64,000 nt of DNA from Parapedobacter luteus (lineage in GTDB: Bacteria > Bacteroidota > Bacteroidia > Sphingobacteriales > Sphingobacteriaceae). Within the stretch, counting starts at the first letter, position 1. Each line of letters begins with the position of its first letter. Of this stretch, positions 32,102-42,716 are shown piece after piece. The notes below the pieces were generated by a model. The model searched no databases. It was not told the DNA's origin and worked only from the letters and a program-made list of their open reading frames with translations. The stretch covers positions 1 to 64,000 of the forward strand of contig NZ_FUYS01000003.1 in assembly GCF_900168055.1 (NCBI RefSeq), written 5' to 3'. The translations under genes were made by a program, and so were the position numbers.

Positions 32102-33901
32102 TTAATAGCCGGGGTTCTGTGTGATTTTGGGATTTTGATCAATGACGTTCTGTGGAATCGGGCTCATATATTGTTTCGGCTCAAACCGGACCGTGTATTT
32201 TCGCTCAACTTCGACATTGTATACCCAGGTGCCCGAATTGTTTGAGGGCACCGTATTACGGATAACCATATTGTGCCGGGGTTTCCCCATCGTCTCCGGA
32301 CCCTGTGCCAACCGTTTATTGTCGAAATACCGTTTGTCCTCGAAGCACAACTCCACCCGCCGCTCGCGGTGGATAACCTCACGCATCTGCGTTTGGGAAA
32401 GCCCAGGTTGCAATGCCGAAAGGTCTGACCGCTGCCTGACTTGATTGATAGCGTCATATACCGATTGGTCCGGACCGAAGGCTTCATTTTGTGCCTCGGC
32501 ATAATTGAGGAGCACCTCGGCGTATCGGTAAAAAACATAGTTTTGCCCGCTCATATCATCGCCAGGGGGCGCATCGGGGTTGAGCTTTTTCTTCTGGTAA
32601 TACCCGGAGTCTCCGATATCCGTGTTGCCGGCCAGGTCGATCTGATTTGACCGATCGGGGTTGGGATGGGTCAAATCGATACGGGTATAGATGATGTCTT
32701 CCTCTGGCATCCAGTCGAGCTTGTATGGTGCACCATCGTATACAATAAAGTCATAGAATCGCTTTTCCCTGTTGACGTACGGATTTTGCGGATCGTATCC
32801 TGAACCAGGTGCCGAAATCGGCAGCCCGTTGGCCATGCTGAATTGATCAACCAGCTCCTGGGTAGGGTTGTAATTGCCCCAGGTCATGTATTCGCCAAGT
32901 ACGTAGGTGGGGCCACCCCGGCGTTCGTAGTTTGAACCCAACCCCGGAACGTTCGCGACGACCTGCCGATCCCAGATCACTTCTTCATTATACTCATTGG
33001 CTTCCCGCCACAGGTTTGGCAAATCGCCGAACAGCCCATAAGGCCCGGCGGCACCGAACCGTTCAATAAACTGCCGATTGGTAGCGGCGGCTACCGCCCA
33101 CCTGGTCGGATCGTGGTTGCCGAAATGAACGACCCGGCCAGGATCGGGCAAATACGGCGCCGCCGTATTGAACAATGGGCTTGCTGCAAAAAGTTCTATC
33201 CATCCTTTCAGGGCCAATGCCGCCCCGAGTGTCGCCCTTCCCGCATCCGGATCGCTTTTTCCATATTTGACCGCAAGGAAACCGTTGTTCACGACCTGTT
33301 CCAGCTCGTTTGTGATAAACAAGAATGTCTCTTCAAAGGTCGCTCGTGGCCGCTGGAGTTCTTCCTGGCTCATCGTATTCCTATCCAGCGGCTCGGTAAT
33401 GATCGGTAAGCCGCCAACATGCATGAAATATTCGCTGTAGAAAAATGCCCGTAAAAACCGGGCTTCGTCGATCCGTTGATTCGCATAGTCTTCCGAAAAA
33501 TTTGCTCGGTTCTCGGTCACTTTTTGGATGAACGTATTGAGCTTCCGTATTTTGGTGAAAAATGAGGCCCAGGTATAACCATAGGTAGGCCCATGGGTGC
33601 CCCCCCATTCGTTTGTCGTACTTTCTCCGGGCACCAGGCAGATGCCTTGCCGCCAGTTGGAAGCGGTGTAATAATGGCTGATGTTGTAATCATCAGAATA
33701 ATAATCGAGGTTTTCGGCAAAATTCCACTTCAACGGTATCTCGCTGTAGCAATCGTTAAGAAAAATATCGGCATTCCCTTCCGATGCCCATTGGGTTTCG
33801 TCTGTTAAATTGGCTTTGTTTTCGTTCTCAAGAAAATCCTGCTGACTGCATCCATAAAACACAACCATCAACATACTCCAGATTAAATTCCTAGTTTTCA
33901 T
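32102..33901 (-). CDS. SusD/RagB family outer-membrane lipoprotein
   Basis: A 599-residue glycan-binding lipoprotein. The signal peptide ends in the lipobox VFYGC (Cys 18). The SusD N-terminal TPR-like part contains NDCYSEIPLKWNFAEN and RIDEARFLRAFFYSEYF; the C-terminal RagB part has NYVFYRYAEVLLNYAEAQNE, REVIHRERRVELCFEDKRYF and the usual end MSPIPQNVIDQNPKITQNPG. It forms a surface pair with the SusC-like transporter 19 bases upstream. The nutrient is unknown; no intact enzyme gene follows. Confidence 0.95.
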   Translation of the reverse strand: MKTRNLIWSMLMVVFYGCSQQDFLENENKANLTDETQWASEGNADIFLNDCYSEIPLKWNFAENLDYYSDDYNISHYYTASNWRQGICLVPGESTTNEWGGTHGPTYGYTWASFFTKIRKLNTFIQKVTENRANFSEDYANQRIDEARFLRAFFYSEYFMHVGGLPIITEPLDRNTMSQEELQRPRATFEETFLFITNELEQVVNNGFLAVKYGKSDPDAGRATLGAALALKGWIELFAASPLFNTAAPYLPDPGRVVHFGNHDPTRWAVAAATNRQFIERFGAAGPYGLFGDLPNLWREANEYNEEVIWDRQVVANVPGLGSNYERRGGPTYVLGEYMTWGNYNPTQELVDQFSMANGLPISAPGSGYDPQNPYVNREKRFYDFIVYDGAPYKLDWMPEEDIIYTRIDLTHPNPDRSNQIDLAGNTDIGDSGYYQKKKLNPDAPPGDDMSGQNYVFYRYAEVLLNYAEAQNEAFGPDQSVYDAINQVRQRSDLSALQPGLSQTQMREVIHRERRVELCFEDKRYFDNKRLAQGPETMGKPRHNMVIRNTVPSNNSGTWVYNVEVERKYTVRFEPKQYMSPIPQNVIDQNPKITQNPGY

Positions 33902-33920
33902 AATTTCCTTATGCTATAAG

Positions 33921-36900
33921 TTAGAAGGTCAGCTCCAATCCGAACGTGGTTGATTTGATGACAGGATACGCGGTTTCACGGTCATCGTAGCCCAGTTCGG
34001 GGTCAATATGCTTGATTTTACTGAATGTCAACAGATTATTGGACACCAGATACACGCGCAGGCCCCCTCCGCCCAACCACTGCCTTGCCCGATCAGGCAA
34101 TGTGTAGCCCAACGTCAAGGTCTTTAACCGCAGGTAACTGGAATTTACCAACCAGAAGTCCGAATCTTGGACATTATTGGATTGAGGCGACGGTGTGGCA
34201 CGCGGATACTTTGCTGCTTGATTGTCGGGTGTCCAACGGTTGTTGAAATATTCATATCCGGTATTGCTGCCGTTATTTTCAAAAGGTACGGTCATAAACT
34301 GGCGTAAATTGACACTGGAGTTGGCCGATCCCTGAAAAAACAACGACAGGTCAACACCCTTCCAATTGACGGAAGGCATAAGCCCAAATGTCCATTGGGG
34401 ATATACGGGGTAGCCGATCACGGTGAGATCGTGGTTATCAATTACGCCATCGGGCACCCCGTCAGGGCCGCTGAGATCGGCATAACGGATGTCGCCGGGG
34501 CGCAATACGCCGAACTGGCGGACATTGTAGCCATCTGCCTCGTCAATGATCCCATCGCCGTTGATGTCGTCCTGTGTACTGAACAGTCCCAATGATTTGT
34601 AACCGTAGGGGGTTCCAAACGGACGGCCGACCCGGGTCCTATTGGGATTATCACGTTCGGCGTCGGTCTGAAAGACTTCAATCATGCGATTCCGGGCGAA
34701 ACTGGCATTCCCCGAAAGCGACCAACCAAAGGAAGCCGAAGGCTGCCTACGGATACCGGCATTGATTTCGAACCCTCTATTGGCCATTTCGCCCTTATTT
34801 TCTTCGGACAGGCTTAAGCCATATTCTACCGGCAGCGTAACCTGCGGGGCCAGCAGCATGCCGGTTCGTTGTTCGGTAAAATAGTCGAACTCGACATTGA
34901 CGGTCCCATTCCACAGCAACGCATCAAAACCAATGTTGGACTTCGTCGAGACTTCCCAGGTAATATTGGGGTTTGCTTCGCGGATGGCACTCGACCCCTG
35001 TACCAATGAACCGCTACCGAACGCGTAGGCATTGCCGCGCAAGCTGTATCCGGTGAGGTACTGGAATGCCTCTCCGGCAAGCATACCGGCCTTGCCCCAA
35101 GACCCGCGCAACTTGAATTCGCTCAGCCATCCCTTCAAGGGTTCGAAGAATTGTTCTTCGGAAATCCGCCAGGCGCCCGAAAATGACGGGAAGTACCCCC
35201 ATCTTCTGCCCGGCGCGAAATAATAATGGCCGTCGTATCTTCCGGCTGCTTCAACAATATACCGCTGCTTGTACGAGTAACCTACCCGATAAACGTATCC
35301 GATCTCACTGCCGGTGGCGGACAAACCGTCGTTCTCGAAATCCATCCGGTTGGAACTGCCCAAGCCGAGCTCATCGATTTGGAGGCTGAAATTATTCCGC
35401 CGGGCGGTAAACCAGTTTTCGGTATAATTCCGTGCCTCGGCTACCAACAAGCCGGTAAGTTGATGATCGCCAAACGCCCTATCGTAGTTGATAAACCCTT
35501 GGTAGGTGTAATTGGTACGCCGTCTGTTTTCCAACCCCAACCAGGTATAAGGCCTTCCGGTACCTTCTTGCAGGGAGACGGCTTCGGTATACGTGTACGG
35601 CGACGTATTTAAGTTGATTACGTGGTATTTGAAAGGTACATGAAAGGATTTGACATTCGTCTGGCTGGGATCGTAACTGAATACCCCTTTTACGCTCAGC
35701 CCATCGACAATCTGCTGTTCGACGAAAAACGAACCCAGCAGCGTATTCAGATCCCTGCGGTCATATCCATCCGATCGCAATACGCCCACCGGCGTGTTGG
35801 CAGACGACTCCCCCCAATAATCTGTTCCTGGATAGGTGAGACTTTGCGTTGGCAAATATTTGTAGAACGAACGAAATAGCTGGCCGGAGGTTTGTGCGTC
35901 TGCATCCAAATCATTGGTGCGTTCTACTGATCCGTGGATACCCAAGCCCACTTTTGTCGTTGGCGTCACGTTGGATTCGAGATTGACATTGTAATTGTAT
36001 CGGCGATAACTTACCTTGTCAAATAACCCTTGCTGATCAAAATACCCTAACCCGGCCCGGTACGTAACATGCTCCGTGCCGCCACTTAAGTCGAGATTAT
36101 GGCTTTGTACAGGTGTGTTCTTATTGAACAGCTCCAGGAAATTGGAGTTGGGGTATTGCCAGGGATTCTCCTGATGCAAAGCATGATAGTTATTTACAAA
36201 ATCGGGGTCAAAAGGTGGGCTTGTGCCATTTGGCGTTTGGCTGTAATAGGCTTCATTCTGCAAAGCCATGTAATCCCGGGCGTCCAACATATCGGGCAAA
36301 TAGGTCGGATTTTGGAATCCGTACGACGTACCTAAATGAATGGTGGGCTTTCCTGTGCGCCCTTTTTTTGTTGTAATCATGATGACGCCGTTTGCACCAC
36401 CTATCCCGAAGGGGGCCACGGCAGCGGCATCTTTCAGAATCGTGACGGACTCGATAGCCGCAGGGTCTATCTGCCTGATGTTGTCGCGCCTGACGCCGTC
36501 TACGACGATCAGTGGTTGATTCGCACCGGTGGTAACGATACCCCGGATATGGATGTCCGGATCGTCCGAACCGGGCTGGCCACCGTTGGGGCGCATACTG
36601 ACACCCGGCAGGCGCCCGGCAATGGAATGCGAAACATTCGGAGCCGGTATCTGGGCAATATCGTCTCCTTGAATCGAACTTACGGCGCCGGTCACCGTAG
36701 CACGCTTTTGGGTGCCGTAGCCTACCACGACCACTTCTTCCAGCTGGTCGACGGCCGCTTCCAGGCTGATGGCCAATTCTCCGGCCGGGGGAACGGATAC
36801 CTGCTTGGGAATAAATCCGACGGAGCTAATTTCGAGCGTCGCACCATTGGGAACGTTCGGCAAGACAAAACGGCCTTCAGCGTCTGTAGAAGTACCCAGT

Positions 36901-37061
36901 TGGGTATCCAATACCTTGACCGCGGCACCCTCTATAGGTGCATGGGTCTGGGAATCGGTGACCACACCAACGACATGGCGTTGTTGTGCCATCGTTGGCA
37001 TTACAGAGACCAATATTGCATTGAGGATAAAAAACCTTAAGCGTTTCATTTTTTTGATCAT
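33921..37061 (-). CDS. SusC/RagA family TonB-linked outer-membrane transporter
   Basis: A 1046-residue TonB-dependent transporter. A signal peptide (residues 1-25, ending PTMAQQ) is followed by a carboxypeptidase-regulatory-like domain (VVGVVTDSQTHAPIEGAAVK), the TonB-box-like VDQLEEVVVVGYGTQKR, the plug (VSHSIAGRLPGVSMRPNGG, PLIVVDGVRRDNIRQIDP) and the 22-strand barrel ending ATGFGLELTF-like (KSTTFGLELTF). The usual DAAAxAIYGxRGANG plug motif is DAAAVAPFGIGGANG here. It leads a two-gene unit with susD. The regulator encoded behind it on the same strand probably controls it. A second Met lies four codons in. Confidence 0.95.
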   Translation of the reverse strand: MIKKMKRLRFFILNAILVSVMPTMAQQRHVVGVVTDSQTHAPIEGAAVKVLDTQLGTSTDAEGRFVLPNVPNGATLEISSVGFIPKQVSVPPAGELAISLEAAVDQLEEVVVVGYGTQKRATVTGAVSSIQGDDIAQIPAPNVSHSIAGRLPGVSMRPNGGQPGSDDPDIHIRGIVTTGANQPLIVVDGVRRDNIRQIDPAAIESVTILKDAAAVAPFGIGGANGVIMITTKKGRTGKPTIHLGTSYGFQNPTYLPDMLDARDYMALQNEAYYSQTPNGTSPPFDPDFVNNYHALHQENPWQYPNSNFLELFNKNTPVQSHNLDLSGGTEHVTYRAGLGYFDQQGLFDKVSYRRYNYNVNLESNVTPTTKVGLGIHGSVERTNDLDADAQTSGQLFRSFYKYLPTQSLTYPGTDYWGESSANTPVGVLRSDGYDRRDLNTLLGSFFVEQQIVDGLSVKGVFSYDPSQTNVKSFHVPFKYHVINLNTSPYTYTEAVSLQEGTGRPYTWLGLENRRRTNYTYQGFINYDRAFGDHQLTGLLVAEARNYTENWFTARRNNFSLQIDELGLGSSNRMDFENDGLSATGSEIGYVYRVGYSYKQRYIVEAAGRYDGHYYFAPGRRWGYFPSFSGAWRISEEQFFEPLKGWLSEFKLRGSWGKAGMLAGEAFQYLTGYSLRGNAYAFGSGSLVQGSSAIREANPNITWEVSTKSNIGFDALLWNGTVNVEFDYFTEQRTGMLLAPQVTLPVEYGLSLSEENKGEMANRGFEINAGIRRQPSASFGWSLSGNASFARNRMIEVFQTDAERDNPNRTRVGRPFGTPYGYKSLGLFSTQDDINGDGIIDEADGYNVRQFGVLRPGDIRYADLSGPDGVPDGVIDNHDLTVIGYPVYPQWTFGLMPSVNWKGVDLSLFFQGSANSSVNLRQFMTVPFENNGSNTGYEYFNNRWTPDNQAAKYPRATPSPQSNNVQDSDFWLVNSSYLRLKTLTLGYTLPDRARQWLGGGGLRVYLVSNNLLTFSKIKHIDPELGYDDRETAYPVIKSTTFGLELTF

Positions 37062-37389
37062 ATCATTACTAGATTTATGGATTGTTAGTTTAATAATTGC
37101 TGTGCGGGTCGGCTATGTTATGGTGGTTCGACCGTACGGATTCCCTTCGGAATCCGACAGCATATCGCGGTACGCAAACCAGGTGAAGGTCCTTTACTCC
37201 AAAACATCGTGCAATAACTTTATTGGTTTATAATATGCTCGTTTGCAACGAATGTACATGGATCCTCATCAATATCCGTATGCATGTAACATAGGAATAA
37301 GCTTATGAAACAAATGCCCAGTGCCGGCCACGGCGATCCGGCTAATTTTGCGGACAAAAAATGGAGAGCAGGTCGTTGTGTCCGTCAAT
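37062..37389. other. intergenic stretch before susC, small leader hairpin
   Basis: The only structure seen is a perfect 8-base hairpin, CGGATTCC, CTTC loop, GGAATCCG (37137-37156), 76 bases before the susC ATG. No clear TAnnTTTG box was found, which fits a promoter that needs activation by the hybrid regulator. Confidence 0.4.
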
Positions 37390-40300
37390 CTATTTTCCGG
37401 TTTTCTGGGCGGCGTAAGCCGTGGGCGAAACACCGTACATTTGCTTGAAGGATAATGAGAAGTTGCTTAAATCTGAATAGCCGACGGCATAGGCTACCTC
37501 GGAAACTGACAAGCCTTTTTTTTCAATCAATCGGGCGGCTTGCTTCAGCCGGATATTTCGGACCAGATCGCGCGTGGTCATGTTGGTCAGTTGCTTCAGC
37601 TTCCGATGAAGATGTACCCTGCTGATGCCGATTTCAGCAGAAATCATCTCCACACTGAGCAACGGATTATTGAGATTATGTTCGATCAGCTGGTGTATTT
37701 TTTCCAGTAGTTTTTCATCGGCGCTCTTTATGGACAACGCCGGGATATACTCCTCCTGGAAGCGCTGCTCGCGTTCGCTTTTGCGGATAAGCTCTCGGTT
37801 TTTTATGATTGACGTTATTGCTTTTAGCAAGAGCTCCGTATTGAACGGCTTGGTCATGTAGGCGTCCGCCCCTCGTTCAAGACCGTCCAAGTTGTCCGCC
37901 TCTTGGGCCTTGGCGGTAAGCAGGATGATTGGTATATGGCTGATATTCGGATTGTTCCTTATTTTTTCGCATAACGAGAACCCGTCCAGCTCCGGCATCA
38001 TGACGTCGCTTATGACCAGATCTGGCGGCTCCGACAGAATGTGCTTGTAGGCCGACAGGCCATCGGAATAAGCAGACACAGCAAAGGCATGCGAAAGCGA
38101 CTTGGTGAGGTACGCCACGATATCCGAATCGTCATCCACGACCAGCACACGTTTTGGCTTCCCGTTCTTCAAACGGGGCGGCGCGGGCGCCACCGGCGCT
38201 ATATACGGTTCTGTTAGTTTTCTTGATACTTGGGCAAGCCCATCGTTGAGCACCTCCCCCGATTTGGCCAAGGGCATCGTGATGACAAACCTGCAACCGC
38301 CTTCTTTTAGGTTTTCTGCCCGGATAGTTCCGCCGTGCAGCGCTATCAACTGTTTGGCCAGATACAATCCAATACCGGTACCGCTATTGTTATGATCGCG
38401 ATGGGTGTCTGATTGGTAAAAACAGTCAAAAATTCGATCAATATCTTGCTCATTAATCTGCGGACCGGAATCCGCCACCGAGAGGGTCAGCAGCTCTCCG
38501 GATCGGTCATGCCCGGTCCGGCAGAGCTCAACGGCTATCCAACCACCGGAGGGCGTAAACCGGCAAGCATTGGAAAGCACATTGACCAGCACCTTATCAA
38601 AATTTCGCGGATCGATACGGGCAAAACAGGCTTGGTCCGGCAGTTTTATCGAGAAGTGAATCGCTTTGGCCGAAAACTCTTCCTCAAACAACGCGCATAC
38701 TTCCTGGGTGTACCGGACCATGTCTATCTGCGTACATTTCAACGTCATCAAACCCTTTTCGATTTTTTGAACGTCCAGCATCTGGTTGACCAAATCCAGC
38801 ATGCGGCGCACATTCCGGTCCATAATCCGGTAAAGATACCCGCCTTCCGGATGGCTGTCCATGTGTTTTAACCGTTTCAACGGACTGGCGATCAGGGTCA
38901 ATGGTGTACGGATTTCATGTGCGATATTGACAAACAGCTGCAGTTTCGCTTCGTTGATTTCTTCTTTCCGCCGGTGGGCCCGCATTTGGTGGCGAATACG
39001 TCTCCGGCTCTTCACCGCCGTGAGGATACCATATCCCAGCAACAAGGCAAGGACGATGTAACATGCCTTAGCGGATGCCGACAAGTACCAGACGGGGTGT
39101 ATGACAAGGGTGACCGCTTTGATGTCCGAACTCGCGTTTGCAGCGGTTGCCCGCACAAGCAGGCGGTGTGTGCCTGACATGAGGTTGTCAAACGTGATTC
39201 GATTGCTGGAAGGTGGTAACGATATCCATGCATTGCCATTCATCGAATACTGGAAAACAACCCGTTCGGAATCGCTGAAATCCATCGTCGAAAACTCGAT
39301 AGTAAACGAATTGTCATGATGCGCCAGGTGAAACGCAGACGCCTGGTTGATAGCCGTGTCAATGATATTGAATCGACCTGATTTCATTCCTTTTCGCACT
39401 GCTTTGCCATGAATGTACAGATCGACTACCTGTACGGCCAGCACCTTGCGCTGAATATGGATCTCATCTGGATTAAAATAACTGATGCCATGCAGCCCGC
39501 CGAAAAATAGTTTTCCATCGCTGCTTTTCAACGATACGCCCCGCATAAACTCATCGCCTTGCAGGCCATCGCCAGCATGAAAATTCAGAAACTGCTTTCG
39601 GCGTACATCCAACTTGCTTATGCCCCGATTGGTGCTCAGCCAGATGTCGCCGTGCCGGTCGCCTTCGACAGACCAGACGATATTGCTCGGGAGGCCATCC
39701 TCCACACCAAACTCCGAAACCTCCAGGGAGGGTATTTTCAATCGCTTTAACCCTTTAGACGTGCCCAACCAAAGGTTTCCTTGGTCATCGTCGTACAACG
39801 CATAGATGACAACGTCGCCGAAGAGTCGGTTTCTCCCGAATACCGACACAAAACTTTCGGTTTCCAAATCCAGACACCCCAGCCCATCATAGGTACCAAA
39901 ATACAATTTGTTGTCACGAGATACCGATACGCAGTTTATCCAGTCATTGGGTATACAGTTGCTTTGGGGTTTGAACTTTGTTTTCTCTTCCGTGGCATAG
40001 CGCTTCACTTCGTAAGAATGGAGATCCAGCCGGAATAATCCGGACCCCATCGTCGCAAGCCAGAGCCGTTGGTAGGCATCCTCAGCGATGCGGAAAACCC
40101 GCTGTACATTCGCGTTCTTTTTGTCTTTTAGTATCACAGGATAACTAAACCGTCCGGATTCACGGTCAAACCTGGCCAACCCTTCAAGGTAAGACCCCAC
40201 CCAAAGATGCCCCTTGGAATCTTCGAAAATGGCCATGATTGTACCGGGAGCCTGACCTTCGTTTGCGTAGTGCTTGCTGGATGTGAGGCCGGGACCGACC

Positions 40301-41436
40301 CGGTACAAACCGTCGTTGTCGCTACCCACCCAAAGTTCGCCCCGCCGGTCTTCCCATATAGCCATGACGCTGTTGCTACCAATGAGGTTTTTGTTTATCG
40401 ATTTGTAACCGATATAACCGAAACGGTGTTTATGAGCCGGCATCATGAAGACCCCTTTCTGGTACAGCCCCATCCAGATATTACCATCGCGGTCTTCCAG
40501 AATCGATTTCATTTTCGATTTTGCGTGGTTGAATGTAGCGATGGGAAGATCTAAGTCTACCAACTCCCCTACCGCCGGGTCAACATATTTCACGCCCCGT
40601 CCATCGGTAGCCACGTATATCGTGTTTGCTGCACTGACGATTAAATCCGAAATGGGCAGATCTGCATCATCACAGCTTGGCGTCCGGCAAAAGGTGTCGG
40701 CCGACGCATCGTATTTGAACAGGCCATTGTTGAGACTGCCCACCCACAGGCCTCCGTGTTCATCCTCCACGATGCTCGAGATGACATTGTTCTGTACTTC
40801 TTTTGACGCAAAGTAGTTTTTGGAGGTGTTGCCCTCCAACAGGAAAAGCCCTTGATCCTCGGTGGATACCCAAAGCCGCTCCTTGGTATCTTCAACGATC
40901 TTAATGATCATGTCACTGGGAATCCCCACGGCAACCTGGCTGCAATACCACCGCCCCTGGTCAAACAAAACTTCAAACAACCCGTATCCGGACGTCCCCA
41001 CCAGCAACTGCCCGTTTTTACGCTGGCATATGGTCATCACGTGAGCATCAATGGTGATGCCTCCTTGCAGGATGAACGGAATGGTATGAAACTCCTTAGT
41101 CGCCGGATCGTGATATTGCAGCCCGTTTATGTAGCCGATATACATTTTGCCATAAGCATCTTCGGAAATGACACGTACGATGTTATTCAGCATCGAATTC
41201 GCTTCCTGCGGGTTCTGCTTATATATCGTAAAATTGGTTCCATCGAACTTATTCAACCCATCTTCGGTTGCAATCCAGATGTAACCGCTTCGATCCTGGT
41301 GGATATCTATCACCATGCTACTCGACAGCTCGGAACCGACGGTAAAAAGTTTTCCGGTTTGCCCCCTCACGTCTGAGGCGGAAAAATTGAGAGCAACGAG
41401 CTGAATGCCTATCCAAGCGTAACGCACAGCAACCAA
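37390..41436 (-). CDS. hybrid two-component system protein (sensor, kinase, receiver, AraC)
   Basis: A 1348-residue one-protein signalling system (HTCS). An N-terminal signal segment leads to a periplasmic sensor made of two-bladed-propeller-type repeats (reg_prop motifs such as GYIWIATEDGLNKFD, GGLWVGSLNNGLFKYD, about residues 25-680), a Y_Y_Y domain (to about 770) and one membrane helix (ACYIVLALLLGYGILTAV). Then come HisKA (VNIAHEIRTPLTLIASPLKR), the ATPase domain (NVLSNACRFTPSGG, GTGIGLYLAKQL), a receiver (VLVVDDDSD, DLVISDVMMPELDG) and an AraC domain ending GVSPTAYAAQKTGK. It presumably activates susCD in response to a glycan fragment. Confidence 0.95.
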   Translation of the reverse strand: MVAVRYAWIGIQLVALNFSASDVRGQTGKLFTVGSELSSSMVIDIHQDRSGYIWIATEDGLNKFDGTNFTIYKQNPQEANSMLNNIVRVISEDAYGKMYIGYINGLQYHDPATKEFHTIPFILQGGITIDAHVMTICQRKNGQLLVGTSGYGLFEVLFDQGRWYCSQVAVGIPSDMIIKIVEDTKERLWVSTEDQGLFLLEGNTSKNYFASKEVQNNVISSIVEDEHGGLWVGSLNNGLFKYDASADTFCRTPSCDDADLPISDLIVSAANTIYVATDGRGVKYVDPAVGELVDLDLPIATFNHAKSKMKSILEDRDGNIWMGLYQKGVFMMPAHKHRFGYIGYKSINKNLIGSNSVMAIWEDRRGELWVGSDNDGLYRVGPGLTSSKHYANEGQAPGTIMAIFEDSKGHLWVGSYLEGLARFDRESGRFSYPVILKDKKNANVQRVFRIAEDAYQRLWLATMGSGLFRLDLHSYEVKRYATEEKTKFKPQSNCIPNDWINCVSVSRDNKLYFGTYDGLGCLDLETESFVSVFGRNRLFGDVVIYALYDDDQGNLWLGTSKGLKRLKIPSLEVSEFGVEDGLPSNIVWSVEGDRHGDIWLSTNRGISKLDVRRKQFLNFHAGDGLQGDEFMRGVSLKSSDGKLFFGGLHGISYFNPDEIHIQRKVLAVQVVDLYIHGKAVRKGMKSGRFNIIDTAINQASAFHLAHHDNSFTIEFSTMDFSDSERVVFQYSMNGNAWISLPPSSNRITFDNLMSGTHRLLVRATAANASSDIKAVTLVIHPVWYLSASAKACYIVLALLLGYGILTAVKSRRRIRHQMRAHRRKEEINEAKLQLFVNIAHEIRTPLTLIASPLKRLKHMDSHPEGGYLYRIMDRNVRRMLDLVNQMLDVQKIEKGLMTLKCTQIDMVRYTQEVCALFEEEFSAKAIHFSIKLPDQACFARIDPRNFDKVLVNVLSNACRFTPSGGWIAVELCRTGHDRSGELLTLSVADSGPQINEQDIDRIFDCFYQSDTHRDHNNSGTGIGLYLAKQLIALHGGTIRAENLKEGGCRFVITMPLAKSGEVLNDGLAQVSRKLTEPYIAPVAPAPPRLKNGKPKRVLVVDDDSDIVAYLTKSLSHAFAVSAYSDGLSAYKHILSEPPDLVISDVMMPELDGFSLCEKIRNNPNISHIPIILLTAKAQEADNLDGLERGADAYMTKPFNTELLLKAITSIIKNRELIRKSEREQRFQEEYIPALSIKSADEKLLEKIHQLIEHNLNNPLLSVEMISAEIGISRVHLHRKLKQLTNMTTRDLVRNIRLKQAARLIEKKGLSVSEVAYAVGYSDLSNFSLSFKQMYGVSPTAYAAQKTGK

Positions 41437-41624
41437 GATTTGAGTACGTGTTTATAAAATTGGTATTGGACGCCCTAAACAGTGGACGTGAAACAAATAT
41501 AATATTCTGTTTACCAAAGACCAACCGAATGCCTCAAAAAAGTTGATGGGACATTATCGCGGCGCAAGCCTCGCGGCAATCATTGATTTAAATCATGGGG
41601 AGGCATTGCAGGAGGCATCCGGTT

Positions 41625-42065
41625 TTATTCGATTTGTTTATGGGTACTTACGGCTATCCTGTTCCAGGCATTTATGGTTACAATAACCATAATAATCTGC
41701 GCAATTTGACTTTCCGTGAAAATCTCGGATGCTTTCCGGTAGGTCTCCTCTTTTAATCCGTGCTGATGAATGAGCGTAATTTCTTCAGTCATTTCCAGCA
41801 CTACTTGTTCTTCCTCGGTAAAAAATTTGGTAGCCTCCCTCCAGGCACTCAGTAAGAGAATGCGCTGCGTATTTTCGCCGTTTTTGATGGCATCTTTAGC
41901 ATGCATAGCTATACAGTAAGCACAATGGTTAAGCTGAGAGGCACGGATTTTTATGAGTTCTTTTAAGGTTTTGGATATGTCAGCGTTTGCAAGATAGCTT
42001 TCCAATCCCATCATTGCTTTGAATGCCAAGGGTTCTGTTGTGTGGATGTCAATACGATTTTCCAT
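41625..42065 (-). CDS. carboxymuconolactone decarboxylase family protein (AhpD-like)
   Basis: A 146-residue AhpD-like protein. The redox-active motif is CAYCIAMHAKDAIKNGENTQ, with Cys-x-x-Cys and the nearby His. The flanking helices ISKTLKELIKIRASQLNHCA and ITLIHQHGLKEETYRKASEI are typical. Such proteins act as alkylhydroperoxidase-type disulfide reductants. The gene lies 66 bases after a Crp-like regulator on the same strand, a common pairing in Bacteroidota, so the regulator may control it. Confidence 0.9.
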   Translation of the reverse strand: MENRIDIHTTEPLAFKAMMGLESYLANADISKTLKELIKIRASQLNHCAYCIAMHAKDAIKNGENTQRILLLSAWREATKFFTEEEQVVLEMTEEITLIHQHGLKEETYRKASEIFTESQIAQIIMVIVTINAWNRIAVSTHKQIE

Positions 42066-42131
42066 TGTTCTGATTTTTTGATTTAACCGTACAAATGTTG
42101 AAAACCGGGAACAGAAAAAACTTAAACGGGT

Positions 42132-42716
42132 TTAAGAAAACTTCTTTTTACGAATTTCGCTTAAATATTCGGGCGTAAAACCCAAATAAGACGCAACAAG
42201 ATACTGCGGCACTCGTTGAAGAAATTCGGGCTGGTTTTTTCGGAAATGGTGATATAATTCCTCTCTGGAATGCTCATAGATGAACTTGATGCGCATTTGC
42301 GCAGCAGCGTAGGCCTTCTGGTAGATGCAACGGAAATACCGCTCCATAACCGGATGTTCCTGGAGCAAGTTATCATATCCTGCCTGCTGAATAACCAATA
42401 CGTCTGTTTGCTGCACCGCTTGAATATAGAACGGCGTCGGCTCTTTATTCAGGTAGGAGAAAGTTTCGGTCATCCACCAATTTTCAATGGCAAACTCGGT
42501 GGTTTGCTCTACACCTTTATCGTTGATGAAAAACTTTCTCAGTATGCCATTCAAAACAAAATAATTTGCTCTACAAACCTGACCTTCAACCAATAAATTT
42601 TCCTTTTTTTTCAGAATGCGATGCTGAAAATATGTTGAAATACGTTGGAACTCATCATCACTGATCTGCGCAAACTTATTGATGTGGGTTTTCAATGGAT
42701 CGAACATTACCTGCAT
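42132..42716 (-). CDS. Crp/Fnr family regulator
   Basis: A 194-residue Crp/Fnr-type regulator. The cyclic-nucleotide-binding fold covers residues 20-120 (FQHRILKKKENLLVEGQVCR, NYFVLNGILRKFF, TTEFAIENWWMTE); a short helix-turn-helix ends the protein (VPQYLVASYLGFTPEYLSEI). There is no CxxC cluster, so it is not a true oxygen-sensing FNR. It probably acts on the AhpD-like gene 66 bases downstream. A second Met (42707) is an equally good start. Confidence 0.9.
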   Translation of the reverse strand: MQVMFDPLKTHINKFAQISDDEFQRISTYFQHRILKKKENLLVEGQVCRANYFVLNGILRKFFINDKGVEQTTEFAIENWWMTETFSYLNKEPTPFYIQAVQQTDVLVIQQAGYDNLLQEHPVMERYFRCIYQKAYAAAQMRIKFIYEHSREELYHHFRKNQPEFLQRVPQYLVASYLGFTPEYLSEIRKKKFS

